A DNA stretch of 64,000 bases, from positions 1 through 64,000 of the forward strand of contig NZ_BILW01000022.1 of the NCBI RefSeq assembly GCF_004000765.1. The letters run 5' to 3'. Positions 25,066 through 33,506 of this stretch are shown here, piece after piece. Under the pieces are notes generated by a model. That model did no database searches. It was not told the origin of the DNA and saw only the letters and a program-made list of their open reading frames with translations. Position 1 is the stretch's first letter. Each line of letters opens with the position of its first letter. This stretch comes from Paenibacillus chondroitinus NBRC 15376. GTDB taxonomy: Bacteria > Bacillota > Bacilli > Paenibacillales > NBRC-103111. The position numbers and the translations under genes are program-made.

Positions 25066-25599
25066 GATGTTCACCTCTGGAGGTTATTATGTCGTTGGCT
25101 ATTAGTGTATATTCATGATGAACTGAATAATTCAACCACCTCAATGAATAATAAAGTGACCCACAACAACTACTCAATGTTCTGCTTAGTTCAACAGTAA
25201 AAAAAACAACAAGTTTGACTCAGGCATACCGCGGGTGTAACGGTTGAGGATCTCACGAAGCTCCAAGTTAGTTTGAAAAACATTGCTTTTCCAATGCGGT
25301 TATGGGATATTCTAGACATGGATCTTCGAGAGATCACCGATATGCAGCCTTGGGTCTAGTCCTCCTTTGGGTGGCCAAGTTTCACCAAGCCGATCGTTTC
25401 CGCAAACATCAACGAACTGCGGGACACCTCCCATGGGATGATAAGGACTTAGGTTAGATCCACCACGGCGACAACCATCTCGGTCACGTCTACCTGGGTG
25501 GCTGGGCTATCGGGATGGCCCATGCTACTGCATCCATCGCGACGACATGGAGAGCGAGGGCTACGGTAAATATCTCAATTAGATTGAGGAGGTTTAAAC
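25066..25599. other. Stretch with remnants of an unidentified gene upstream of msrA
   Basis: The plus-strand frame 25219-25359 reads VTVEDLTKLQVSLKNIAF and MRLWDILDMDLREITDMQPW before a TAG. It looks like true protein sequence without a start. Between 25360 and 25590 other frames also look coding ([17 protein letters not shown], then GHVYLGGWAIGMAHATAS), suggesting a decayed gene of unknown family. A GGAGG site for msrA is at 25587-25591. Confidence 0.35.
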
Positions 25600-26127
25600 A
25601 TGCATCAGCGCGCTATACTCGCTGGGGGATGCTTCTGGGGAATGCAAGACTTGATCCGCAAGCTTCCCGGCGTCGTATCGACTCGTGTCGGCTATACTGG
25701 AGGTGACACTCCGAACGCGACTTATCGCAACCATGGCACTCATGCGGAAGGGATCGAAATCGTCTTCGAAACAGCGGAGACGAGCTACCGGCGCATCCTA
25801 GAGTATTTCTTTCAAATTCACGATCCTACGACGCAGAACCGTCAGGGCAACGATATCGGCACAAGCTACCGTTCGGCGATCTACTATGTGAGCGACGAGC
25901 AGAGAAAGGTGGCGGAGGAGACGATCGCCGACGTGAACGCGTCGGAACTGTGGCCGGGCAAGGTCGTTACCGAAGTGTCGCCTGTCGGCGACTTCTGGGA
26001 AGCAGAGCCGGAGCACCAAGACTATCTGGATCGCTATCCGAACGGCTACACCTGCCACTTCCCGCGCCCCAACTGGGTCCTTCCCAAGCGGGAGGCCAGT
26101 GGCGCCCCGTCAAGTAAACAACAATGA
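25600..26127 (+). CDS. msrA: Peptide methionine sulfoxide reductase MsrA
   Basis: Reduces the S-epimer of methionine sulfoxide in proteins and free methionine. The active-site motif GGCFWG has the catalytic Cys at residue 11. The region [16 protein letters not shown] (about 69-84) and [17 protein letters not shown] (about 139-155) are standard; the Cys in the latter is a likely resolving residue. The start follows TTGAGGAGGTTTAAAC. 175 residues is normal. It is richer in GC than the sequence around it. Confidence 0.95.
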   Translation: MHQRAILAGGCFWGMQDLIRKLPGVVSTRVGYTGGDTPNATYRNHGTHAEGIEIVFETAETSYRRILEYFFQIHDPTTQNRQGNDIGTSYRSAIYYVSDEQRKVAEETIADVNASELWPGKVVTEVSPVGDFWEAEPEHQDYLDRYPNGYTCHFPRPNWVLPKREASGAPSSKQQ

Positions 26128-26142
26128 AATAAGAGCATTAAG

Positions 26143-26189
26143 CAGCCTTAGTTCGCTACTCCACCGGACTAAGGTTGTTTAATTTTTTT
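26143..26189. terminator. Terminator between msrA and the lyase remnant
   Basis: CCTTAGT / ACTAAGG stem (extended by CAG/TTG) followed by TTTAATTTTTTTG in the msrA direction. Confidence 0.6.
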
Positions 26190-26421
26190 GAAACTGCTTG
26201 TGGTTGTAAAAGTTTAGCAGCAAAATGTGTCTATTTAGATAGCTGCCGCCTGTAATAATGGCACTCCCCAGTTGAGCAGCTTCAATGCATATTGGCAGCA
26301 GGGCAGAACCCTGCTTCTCCTTAACAACGAAAGGGCCGCATTGTTCATACGCCCCTTTCGCCAAATCAAGAACTGTTCCTGCGATTGCTTTGTCAAGTGC
26401 CTGCTGGAGTGTATCTTTCAT
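26179..26421 (-). pseudogene. Remnant of a second PL6-type lyase
   Basis: Encodes about 60 residues that align with the start of the PL6 domain of the lyase at 31339-33225. LQQALDKAIAGTVLDLAKGAYEQCGPFVV matches LQTAIDQAIPGRIIYLQNGTYSQSGPFTV, and SAIITGGSYLN matches QAIISGGAYFS. After that the frame decays. No signal peptide is present. It sits at the end of the polysaccharide operon and is probably the stump of a further lyase gene. Confidence 0.75.
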
Positions 26422-26489
26422 CTCATAACCTTCTCCATCTACCTGCTCCCTACCGGCTAAGCTTAGGAACCTGCAAGCGTTCCATTCCC

Positions 26490-27614
26490 TTAGAACACCC
26501 GATGCTTCCAGCCTTGCAACTTGGCAAGAGCCTCCACATAGTAATAGTCACCGTAAATCAAAGATACGTTGACATTGGCCTCTGCCGGCTTATGCCCCGT
26601 GCCTCCATGGAGAATTCCTTCATGCTGCGGTTCATCGAAAGAGGCATATTTCTCAGATAGCGACAGAAGGATACGCTCAGCAGCTAAACGGTACTTGCAG
26701 GCATCTTCTGCCCGAACGAGTTCAGCGAGTTCAAGTAACCCTGATGCTGCAATGCTCGCAGCGGACGTATCCCAAGGCGCTTCGTCCGCAATCGGAACTC
26801 GAAAATCCCAGGGAGGAACCATCTCTGCCGGCAGCGAGATAATGAAATGATGTGCGACTTGCTGCGCTGCATGCAGATACTTTTCCTGCTTCGTGAAGCG
26901 ATACGTGTTCGTCATGCCGTATAACGCCCAAGCATTCCCCCTGGACCAGCACGAGTCCGGAGCATAGCCTTGCCAGCCTTTATACTCCAACAATTCACCT
27001 GAACTTGGATCAAATACAGCGACGTGGCAAGTTGATCCATCTCCTCGAATCATATGCTTAAGTACCATGTCGGCATGCGCACGGGCAATTTGAGCAAATC
27101 GCGGGTCTTCAAGCTCCTCCGAAGCCCAGAATAAGATAGACAAATTCATCATGCAGTCGATGATTGCCCATCCGTGCAAATCACGATTCCAAGCCCGAAG
27201 GAATTGCCCGGCCAGATTGAAGCGGCCCGCTAGGAAGTTGGCTGCCGCCAGCCCCCTACGTCTTCCGTCCAAATCGCCGGTCAGTTTATATTTGAGGACA
27301 GATGTCGGCAAATATTGAAATCCGACATCATGATGGAAATGGTTCTCTTCCAACAGATGACGTTCCATCCGAACATCCCAATCCCAAGCTGAATCCTTAT
27401 AGCGTTCTTCACCTGTCAGATCGTAGAGAATCCATAACATCCCCGGCCAGAATCCAGAGATCCACTGATCCAGCTTCAATCCATCGTAAGCGCCTGATTT
27501 GGCCACGTGGGGCGCAAGTTCTCTATCTTGGCTCAGCATCTGATCCACTTTGCTCTGTACGCCTTTCCACCATCGTTCAAGAACAGCGGGTTCAATTACA
27601 GTATGTTTTTCCAT
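26490..27614 (-). CDS. Unsaturated glucuronyl hydrolase (GH88)
   Basis: Cytoplasmic alpha/alpha-barrel hydrolase of 374 residues that removes the unsaturated uronic acid left at the non-reducing end by polysaccharide lyases. The two catalytic Asp of family GH88 can be placed: Asp96 in FHHDVGF and Asp153 in AIIDCMMN. DSCWSRGNAWALYGM (about 221-235) is the family signature. It is the last complete gene of the polysaccharide operon, behind the permeases. The start follows AAAGGAGAAACACAAAAC. Confidence 0.9.
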   Translation of the reverse strand: MEKHTVIEPAVLERWWKGVQSKVDQMLSQDRELAPHVAKSGAYDGLKLDQWISGFWPGMLWILYDLTGEERYKDSAWDWDVRMERHLLEENHFHHDVGFQYLPTSVLKYKLTGDLDGRRRGLAAANFLAGRFNLAGQFLRAWNRDLHGWAIIDCMMNLSILFWASEELEDPRFAQIARAHADMVLKHMIRGDGSTCHVAVFDPSSGELLEYKGWQGYAPDSCWSRGNAWALYGMTNTYRFTKQEKYLHAAQQVAHHFIISLPAEMVPPWDFRVPIADEAPWDTSAASIAASGLLELAELVRAEDACKYRLAAERILLSLSEKYASFDEPQHEGILHGGTGHKPAEANVNVSLIYGDYYYVEALAKLQGWKHRVF

Positions 27615-27634
27615 TGTTTTGTGTTTCTCCTTTA

Positions 27635-28513
27635 TTATCCTTTAATTGCACCGATTAAAGCGCCTTTAACGAAATATTTTTGCAGGAATGGATAGATCAA
27701 AAGAACCGGTACTGTCGCGATAATAATCGTAGCATGCTTCAACGTCTCACCAATGACAGATACTTCGCCGGAACCGGCGCCGCTCGCCATTGAACTCGCA
27801 TCGTTCTGCAGTAGAAGCTCTCTGAGCACAAGCTGAAGCGGGTAAAGCGACCGATCCTGTAAAAAAATCAGCGCGTTAAACCAAGCATTCCAGTGGCTTA
27901 CTCCGTAGTACAGCAGCATGACCGCGACAACTGGCATACAAAGCGGAAGCATGATCCGGAACAAAATCACAATTTCGTTCGCCCCATCCATCTTCGCGGA
28001 TTCTTCAAGGCTATCCGGTATCGCTTCAAAAGCTGTTTTCATCAGAATAAGATTAAAGGCGGAAATCGCTTGCGGAATAATTAATGCCCACAGTGTATTC
28101 GCCAAGCCAAGTCCTTTAACGGTAAAATAAAACGGGATCATGCCACCACTGAAGAACATCGTAAAAACAATATAGAGCATCAGTGGCTTCCGATAACCGA
28201 GACATTTACGGGACAGTGCATAAGCACCGAGGGAGGTAAGCAGGATGTTCAGACATAGGCCCACCACAACAATGATCATCGTATTAACATAGCCATGCAT
28301 GATTGTGCCGTTATCGAACACCAATTTGTAGGCCCTAAGGTTGAAATCAAGCGGTTTCCATAGGATTCCGCTATGCTGCATATATAAGGTAGGGTCGCTT
28401 AAAGAGGCGAACAAGACATATACGAGAGGGTATATTGTCGCGATAGCCAGCAGCGATAAAAATACATAGTTTACGAGATCAAACGTCCATTCTCCGAATG
28501 ATTTGCGATACAT
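27635..28513 (-). CDS. Carbohydrate ABC transporter permease (YtcP/LplC type)
   Basis: Second inner-membrane permease of an oligosaccharide importer. Six helices. The EAA loop that contacts the ATPase is ESAKMDGANEIVILFRIMLPLCMP (about residues 190-213). I use the second ATG because GGGGGG lies six bases before it. It is 8 bases downstream of the first permease gene. No ATPase is encoded nearby, as is usual for transporters of this type that share an MsmX-like ATPase. Confidence 0.93.
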   Translation of the reverse strand: MYRKSFGEWTFDLVNYVFLSLLAIATIYPLVYVLFASLSDPTLYMQHSGILWKPLDFNLRAYKLVFDNGTIMHGYVNTMIIVVVGLCLNILLTSLGAYALSRKCLGYRKPLMLYIVFTMFFSGGMIPFYFTVKGLGLANTLWALIIPQAISAFNLILMKTAFEAIPDSLEESAKMDGANEIVILFRIMLPLCMPVVAVMLLYYGVSHWNAWFNALIFLQDRSLYPLQLVLRELLLQNDASSMASGAGSGEVSVIGETLKHATIIIATVPVLLIYPFLQKYFVKGALIGAIKG

Positions 28514-28526
28514 GGTCATCCCCCCG

Positions 28527-29498
28527 TCACCATAAACTGGTATTATTCAACTTGCGGCTTAACCAATTTGACCCGATAACCAGGGTAAAGTTAATTGCCG
28601 AATTGAATAATCCGACGGCCGAGCTGAAGCTGTAATTGAATTCCTGAAGGCCCATCCGATACACATAGGAGCTAATGACATCAGCCGTGTCGTAAACAGT
28701 AGGATTATATAACAAAATAATTTTCTCCGTCCCCACGTTCATCATGCGTCCCATCTCAAGAATCAATAAGATCACGATTGTAGGCATGATGCCGGGCAGC
28801 GTGATATGGAACATTTGCTTCCAGCGCCCTGCGCCGTCGATTTTCGCAGCCTCATACTGCTCCGTATCAATGCCGGCTAAGGCTGCCAGGTAGATAATCG
28901 TCCCCCAACCAATATGCTGCCATACCCCTGAGGATACATAGATCGTACGGAAAAACTGGGCTTCAAGCAGCAGAGAGAGTCGCTCGCCGCCCAGAAAAGC
29001 AATCACATCATTGACTAATCCACTGCTGGCAGTAAATTCTTTGATCATGCCGCACACGACAACAAGCGAGACGAAATGCGGCATATAGGTAATGGTCTGG
29101 ATCGATCGTTTGAAAAATGTCTTTTTAATTTCATTAAGCAGCAGCGCCAGAATAATTGGAGCTGGGAAACCAAAGATAAGATCATACAAACTGATCAGGA
29201 TCGTATTTTTGAGTGTCCGCCAGAAATAAATCCCTTCGAAAAATGTTCTAAAATGTTCGAGCCCTGCCCACGGACTTCCTAAAATGCCGAGCCTTGGAGA
29301 GAAATCTTTAAAGGCGATGATCGCGCCATACATGGGGATATAATGAAACACCCCAAAAAACAAAAAGATAGGAAGTAGCATGACATAAAGCAGTTTATTT
29401 TTCTGAATATCTTTGAGAATGCCAAAACCCGGGAACACATTTGTTTTTGTTTTCACAGTTATGGCCGTCCTCGAATCTAACAGTGGTTTGGTTGACAT
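28527..29498 (-). CDS. Carbohydrate ABC transporter permease (LplB type)
   Basis: First permease subunit, 323 residues, six helices. The N-terminal segment LLPIFLFFGVFHYIPMYG and the EAA loop EAAKIDGAGRWKQMFHITLPG (about 233-253) are diagnostic of the LplB group. The start is behind GGAAGGAGTGGAACGAT. It lies between the solute-binding protein gene and the second permease gene. Confidence 0.93.
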   Translation of the reverse strand: MSTKPLLDSRTAITVKTKTNVFPGFGILKDIQKNKLLYVMLLPIFLFFGVFHYIPMYGAIIAFKDFSPRLGILGSPWAGLEHFRTFFEGIYFWRTLKNTILISLYDLIFGFPAPIILALLLNEIKKTFFKRSIQTITYMPHFVSLVVVCGMIKEFTASSGLVNDVIAFLGGERLSLLLEAQFFRTIYVSSGVWQHIGWGTIIYLAALAGIDTEQYEAAKIDGAGRWKQMFHITLPGIMPTIVILLILEMGRMMNVGTEKIILLYNPTVYDTADVISSYVYRMGLQEFNYSFSSAVGLFNSAINFTLVIGSNWLSRKLNNTSLW

Positions 29499-29537
29499 AT
29501 CGTTCCACTCCTTCCGTATCCAAACCTTAGCGGACTT

Positions 29538-31181
29538 CTATCTCTTGTTATATCGATCAAGCGATTTCTGATAAATCTCAACTGCACGATCAATGCCTAA
29601 CTTTTTAATTTGTTCAACATATTTGTCGTAGTTCTCAAGAGGCTCCTTGCCCATAATGAACTTCGAGAACATTTCTTCTTTATAGTTGCTGACATCGTTA
29701 ACGATTTTGCCAAGCTCTTTACTTTCTTCGGCAGTAGGCGTCAGAAAAGCTGGAATGGTGTGCTTCGCTGCGTCGGTATTCATCCATAGTTTCACAGCTG
29801 CGTCCTGCTGCGGGTACGTATTCCAGTTGCGTCTTTCGTCCGCTTCATAAGGACCGTTTGGCTTCGTATACTGTGAGACCATTTGCTGCAAGCTGTATTT
29901 CTCGTTTTTGACAATTTGATCCGTATATACAGGTTTCCCGTCTTTCATTGTAAAACTTTCACCTTCGACCCCGAAGTTGAACAAGAGACTGCCTTGCGTG
30001 CTGTAGGCATAATCAAGCCAACGAACCGCCAGTTCTGGATTTTTCGTCGTTGCCGAAACCGCCTTACTTGGTCCTGGATTATATTTAAAGTCCAATTGTC
30101 CTGTAAAAGGCTTCTCCCCTTTTTTGAGGGTTGGATACGGCGAGCCCACCAGATTAAACTTCGGATCTTTCGTTTTCATGGCATCCAGCCATTTCCCTAA
30201 ACCGCCGCTCAGCAAGCCGACCGTTGCTCCGGTTTGACCTCCAAGTATTTTCGTATCCAAGGCTTTTCCGTCAGTCAATGCAAAATCTTTATCAAACAGT
30301 CCCTCTGCATACCACTTGCGGAACAGCGCTAAGAAATCCTTATATTGCGGGTCAACGGGACCATATTTGACTTTCCCTGCATCATCGAGGTAGAACGTAT
30401 TCGAAGTATGATAAGCGCCGATAAAAGCATCGCGAATTTCGAAATTCCCATTGACGTAAGTGACACTAAATGGTGCTTTTGCTCCCTTTTTATCACGGAA
30501 TGCCTTTAACGTCGTCTCCCATTCATCAATCGTCTCAGGCATTGGCAATTGCAGCTCATCTAACCAGTCTTTACGAATGATAGGTCCCCGGAATACAAGT
30601 CCGGAAGGGTTACGAATCATTGGAAATACATAATATTTACCGCTATCTGTTTTAATCATTTTGTCGAGTTCTTTATCTTCTGCCAGCTTTTTCTTCAAAT
30701 TCGGCGCATACTTATCAATCAAATCATTGAGTTCCAGAATGACTTTATCGTTAATCGCCTTTTCCGGACCGCCTGGGTAAGAACCTGCGCTTCTTCCCGT
30801 CCAATCATATTCAATGACATCCGGCAGTTTATCCGCAACAATCATCAGATTGAACTGCTCTTTCGTTTGCTGATCATTCGGGTGAATATATTTCACCTCA
30901 ACGCCGGTAGCTTTGGCCAGTTGTTTACCAAATGGCGTTTCAGCCAAGTTTTGATAAAACGTGGTCGCATTGTTGTTCAAACTTTCCCATGATGTTAACG
31001 TTTCCTTCGTATTCAGCGGATAAACTGCCTTCGGTGCATCCGTTGCGGATGGACTTGCACTATTCTTGGTTGTGCTGCCAGTCTCCGAGCAAGCGGAAAG
31101 TACGATACCTGTTAACATGAGAACACTTAGCCCAGCAGCGCTGTATGACCGATACTTTCTTTTTGATTTGTTACTTTCCAT
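29538..31181 (-). CDS. Extracellular sugar-binding lipoprotein
   Basis: Solute-binding protein of the importer (type LipO/YtcQ family, 547 residues). Signal peptide with lipobox LSAC (Cys about residue 30), then an N-terminal lobe including TLTSWESLNNNATTF and FNLMIVADKLPDVIEYDW. The start is the ATG following GGGGGATGAAC. It precedes both permeases and follows a cre-like site and a long palindrome. The ligand is probably the unsaturated oligosaccharide made by the PL6 lyase (inference). Confidence 0.92.
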   Translation of the reverse strand: MESNKSKRKYRSYSAAGLSVLMLTGIVLSACSETGSTTKNSASPSATDAPKAVYPLNTKETLTSWESLNNNATTFYQNLAETPFGKQLAKATGVEVKYIHPNDQQTKEQFNLMIVADKLPDVIEYDWTGRSAGSYPGGPEKAINDKVILELNDLIDKYAPNLKKKLAEDKELDKMIKTDSGKYYVFPMIRNPSGLVFRGPIIRKDWLDELQLPMPETIDEWETTLKAFRDKKGAKAPFSVTYVNGNFEIRDAFIGAYHTSNTFYLDDAGKVKYGPVDPQYKDFLALFRKWYAEGLFDKDFALTDGKALDTKILGGQTGATVGLLSGGLGKWLDAMKTKDPKFNLVGSPYPTLKKGEKPFTGQLDFKYNPGPSKAVSATTKNPELAVRWLDYAYSTQGSLLFNFGVEGESFTMKDGKPVYTDQIVKNEKYSLQQMVSQYTKPNGPYEADERRNWNTYPQQDAAVKLWMNTDAAKHTIPAFLTPTAEESKELGKIVNDVSNYKEEMFSKFIMGKEPLENYDKYVEQIKKLGIDRAVEIYQKSLDRYNKR

Positions 31182-31220
31182 GTTCATCCCCCATTCCATA
31201 GTTAACCTGTCTTTTCAATT

Positions 31221-31234
31221 TGAAAGCGCCTACA
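31221..31234. promoter_or_regulatory. CcpA cre-like site upstream of the binding protein gene
   Basis: TGAAAGCGCCTACA deviates from the TGWAANCGNTNWCA consensus at one position. It lies 40 bases before the start of the binding-protein gene, where repression by CcpA in rich sugar would be expected. Confidence 0.55.
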
Positions 31235-31280
31235 TTGCCTATTTTGCCGAATCCATTCCCAAAAAACTATCTTCAATATC

Positions 31281-31328
31281 GAAACAGGTATGCAAAACCT
31301 CAAATTTCAGGTTTTGCATACCTGTTTC
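31281..31328. terminator. Perfect 20-bp palindrome between lyase and transporter genes
   Basis: GAAACAGGTATGCAAAACCT and its exact complement, separated by 8 bases. On the minus strand it follows the lyase stop codon by 10 bases and precedes a T-rich stretch 12 bases later, so it may stop or process the transcript between lyase and transporter. The length and perfection of the arms exceed a normal terminator. Confidence 0.6.
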
Positions 31329-31338
31329 GTTTTACATG

Positions 31339-33225
31339 TTACGGGCTGTCAGGTCCTACATCCGAAGCACTGAGCGGCACGCGGACGATGGACGTAGAGG
31401 AGCTGAAGTACTCATCGGCGCCAACATCGTTCGTTGAACGCGCTTGACCATCCATATCCTCAGTGACATAAGAATAGCTGCCAACAGCGGCATTAACGGC
31501 TGCACTGCCCGAGGTTAACTTTTGCAAGCCGCCAATCGTTGTGAATGACGGTGTGATATTCCGAATTTCCGAAGAAGTTCTCGAACGATTCGTAACCGTG
31601 CTGCCAAAGCCGATATTTCCTTCAAACACGGTGTTCGATGTTTTCACTTCTTCATATAGCGTACCTGCACTGTTATTAACGATGTTATTCGCTACTCGGC
31701 TATCAACAGGCGCTGATGTATAACTTCTGCCGATAATGATGCCGAAATCGCTGTTCACAATCGTATTGTTCGTAACTTGTGCTCGATACACGCGCCAATG
31801 CTTGCTTAAATCCCCACTGCTGTAGTTGGTTGAATTGGTTCCACCATCCCAATCTCCACCATCGAGATTAATGGCATCCGTGGTAAGACCCTCAAAATAA
31901 TTGTTATAAATGCGATGATCCGTCCCATAGATTCGGAACCCGCCTACACCGGCTTTACTGCCATCGCCCAAAAAGAAGTTCCCATAGTATTGATTGTTAT
32001 TGCCGTGTCTTGCCGTAACCTGCCCTTGCGAATTCCGAATCGTATTGTAGCGAACCGTATTGCCGCTGCTTTTCACGGAAATGATTTCCGGATCGCCATC
32101 GCTGTTCTCGAACAGATTATTCTCTACGGTCGCGTTCCCGTTTAATAAAGAGACGCCGGATAAGCCAAGACGAATGCTCTCTTTGCCATTCGTAATCCTT
32201 GGTGTGCTGTCATAAAAGTAGTTGCGGTCGATAATCGTATAGCGCGACATATACGTACTTCCATCGCCATCTACAGCAATGATTGGCCCCGGATCCGCTT
32301 TGGATACGAATTTATTCCGATCAATCCGATTGTTGTCGCTGTTAACGCCTCTGATTTTCACCCAATTGTTCGTAGCCCCGGTTTCATTCAGATTGAATTC
32401 ATTGCGTGTCACGCGAATATGGCTGGACTCATCCATTTTTACCGCATTGTTGCTTGCACTCGTCGTAGTTGTAAATTTCATTCCCGAAATCGTCACATAA
32501 GACGACTGATACAAGCTGAAATAAGCTCCCCCGGAAATAATCGCTTGCCCGCGGTTCAAGGCTTTGATGACGATTTCCTGGCCATCTTGACCGTGAATCC
32601 CATTGACTGTAAATGGACCGGATTGTGAGTAGGTGCCATTTTGCAAATAAATGATCCTGCCGGGAATAGCCTGGTCGATCGCAGTCTGCAGCTGAGCCGA
32701 CGTCGAAACCGTCACTGAATCTTCAACGGGAGTGCTGCCTCCATTTCCATAAACCTCGACTTCCAAATAGCTGTTCCAAGCGCTCGCCGAATTCCCATGA
32801 CCAATAATACGCACATACCGGACCGATGCGACATCCGGAAAATCGAAGGTTTGCAGCCCGTCTACCAAGCTGCTTGTTACATTGGAAAGCTGCGTCGTGA
32901 ACGTCGCATTGTCCGCAGAAGTCTGAATATCAAAAGATGAAGTACGCGTAGAGCCATTTAAAAAGGCAATTTTAACAAAAGCTACCGTTACGCTGGAGCC
33001 AAGATCGAATTTGATCCATTGGCCATCCCCACTTGCTGACCAACGGGTACCCATATCGCCGTCAACCGTATTCGCTGGAACATTGCCATCGTTGGAGCTT
33101 GCGGTCACGCTGGAACCCGATACGGAGAACTTCGTATCTGCTGCAGCAACGAAACTAGGAATCAAACTCATGAACAAGAGTACGCATAACAGGAAGGCCG
33201 CAGCCTTCTTCGGTGACATTTTCAT
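31339..33225 (-). CDS. Secreted PL6-family polysaccharide lyase with discoidin domain
   Basis: 628-residue exported enzyme. Signal peptide (about 1-29), an F5/8 type C carbohydrate-binding domain (about 35-160, VDGDMGTRWSASGDGQWI) and a right-handed beta-helix of family PL6 (about 170-600), which holds chondroitinase B and alginate lyases. The catalytic pair of that family can be aligned: Lys385 in EIISVKSSGN and Arg406 in VTARHGN, with calcium-binding acidic residues in DGDPE just before. It breaks a uronic-acid polymer by beta-elimination; which polymer cannot be told. Upstream lies a cre-like site. Confidence 0.9.
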   Translation of the reverse strand: MKMSPKKAAAFLLCVLLFMSLIPSFVAAADTKFSVSGSSVTASSNDGNVPANTVDGDMGTRWSASGDGQWIKFDLGSSVTVAFVKIAFLNGSTRTSSFDIQTSADNATFTTQLSNVTSSLVDGLQTFDFPDVASVRYVRIIGHGNSASAWNSYLEVEVYGNGGSTPVEDSVTVSTSAQLQTAIDQAIPGRIIYLQNGTYSQSGPFTVNGIHGQDGQEIVIKALNRGQAIISGGAYFSLYQSSYVTISGMKFTTTTSASNNAVKMDESSHIRVTRNEFNLNETGATNNWVKIRGVNSDNNRIDRNKFVSKADPGPIIAVDGDGSTYMSRYTIIDRNYFYDSTPRITNGKESIRLGLSGVSLLNGNATVENNLFENSDGDPEIISVKSSGNTVRYNTIRNSQGQVTARHGNNNQYYGNFFLGDGSKAGVGGFRIYGTDHRIYNNYFEGLTTDAINLDGGDWDGGTNSTNYSSGDLSKHWRVYRAQVTNNTIVNSDFGIIIGRSYTSAPVDSRVANNIVNNSAGTLYEEVKTSNTVFEGNIGFGSTVTNRSRTSSEIRNITPSFTTIGGLQKLTSGSAAVNAAVGSYSYVTEDMDGQARSTNDVGADEYFSSSTSIVRVPLSASDVGPDSP

Positions 33226-33274
33226 GTAACTAACACCGTCCTTTTTTTACTGAATGTGATGAATCACTTTGAAA

Positions 33275-33288
33275 CGAAAGCGCTTACT
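33275..33288. promoter_or_regulatory. CcpA cre-like site upstream of the lyase gene
   Basis: CGAAAGCGCTTACT matches the strong cre core GAAAGCGCTT and differs from consensus only in the outermost bases. It is 50 bases before the lyase start codon. Confidence 0.6.
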
Positions 33289-33506
33289 AAATTATTCCTT
33301 CAGGACGCGTTCCTCACCTCCCTTCCACATCAAGTCGTTTTTTTTGTCCAATTTCATGATTATTGAACCTCATTTGGCTTCGTTTGTGAAATATGCAAAA
33401 GTTAAAATGACATGCAAAACATAAACTCACTCCCTATCAATTTCGCGAATGAACGACAGTCGCTGAAAAATGCGCTCACATCGCTTTGTTTGTTGATAAG
33501 CAAAAG

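Noticed and set aside
25515-25706. Plus-strand frame overlapping the start of msrA
   Set aside because: It continues in a different frame into msrA and has no start signal; the msrA start is clear.
26569-26850. Long plus-strand frame opposite the GH88 gene
   Set aside because: Antisense shadow of a well-conserved gene; composition is not protein-like.
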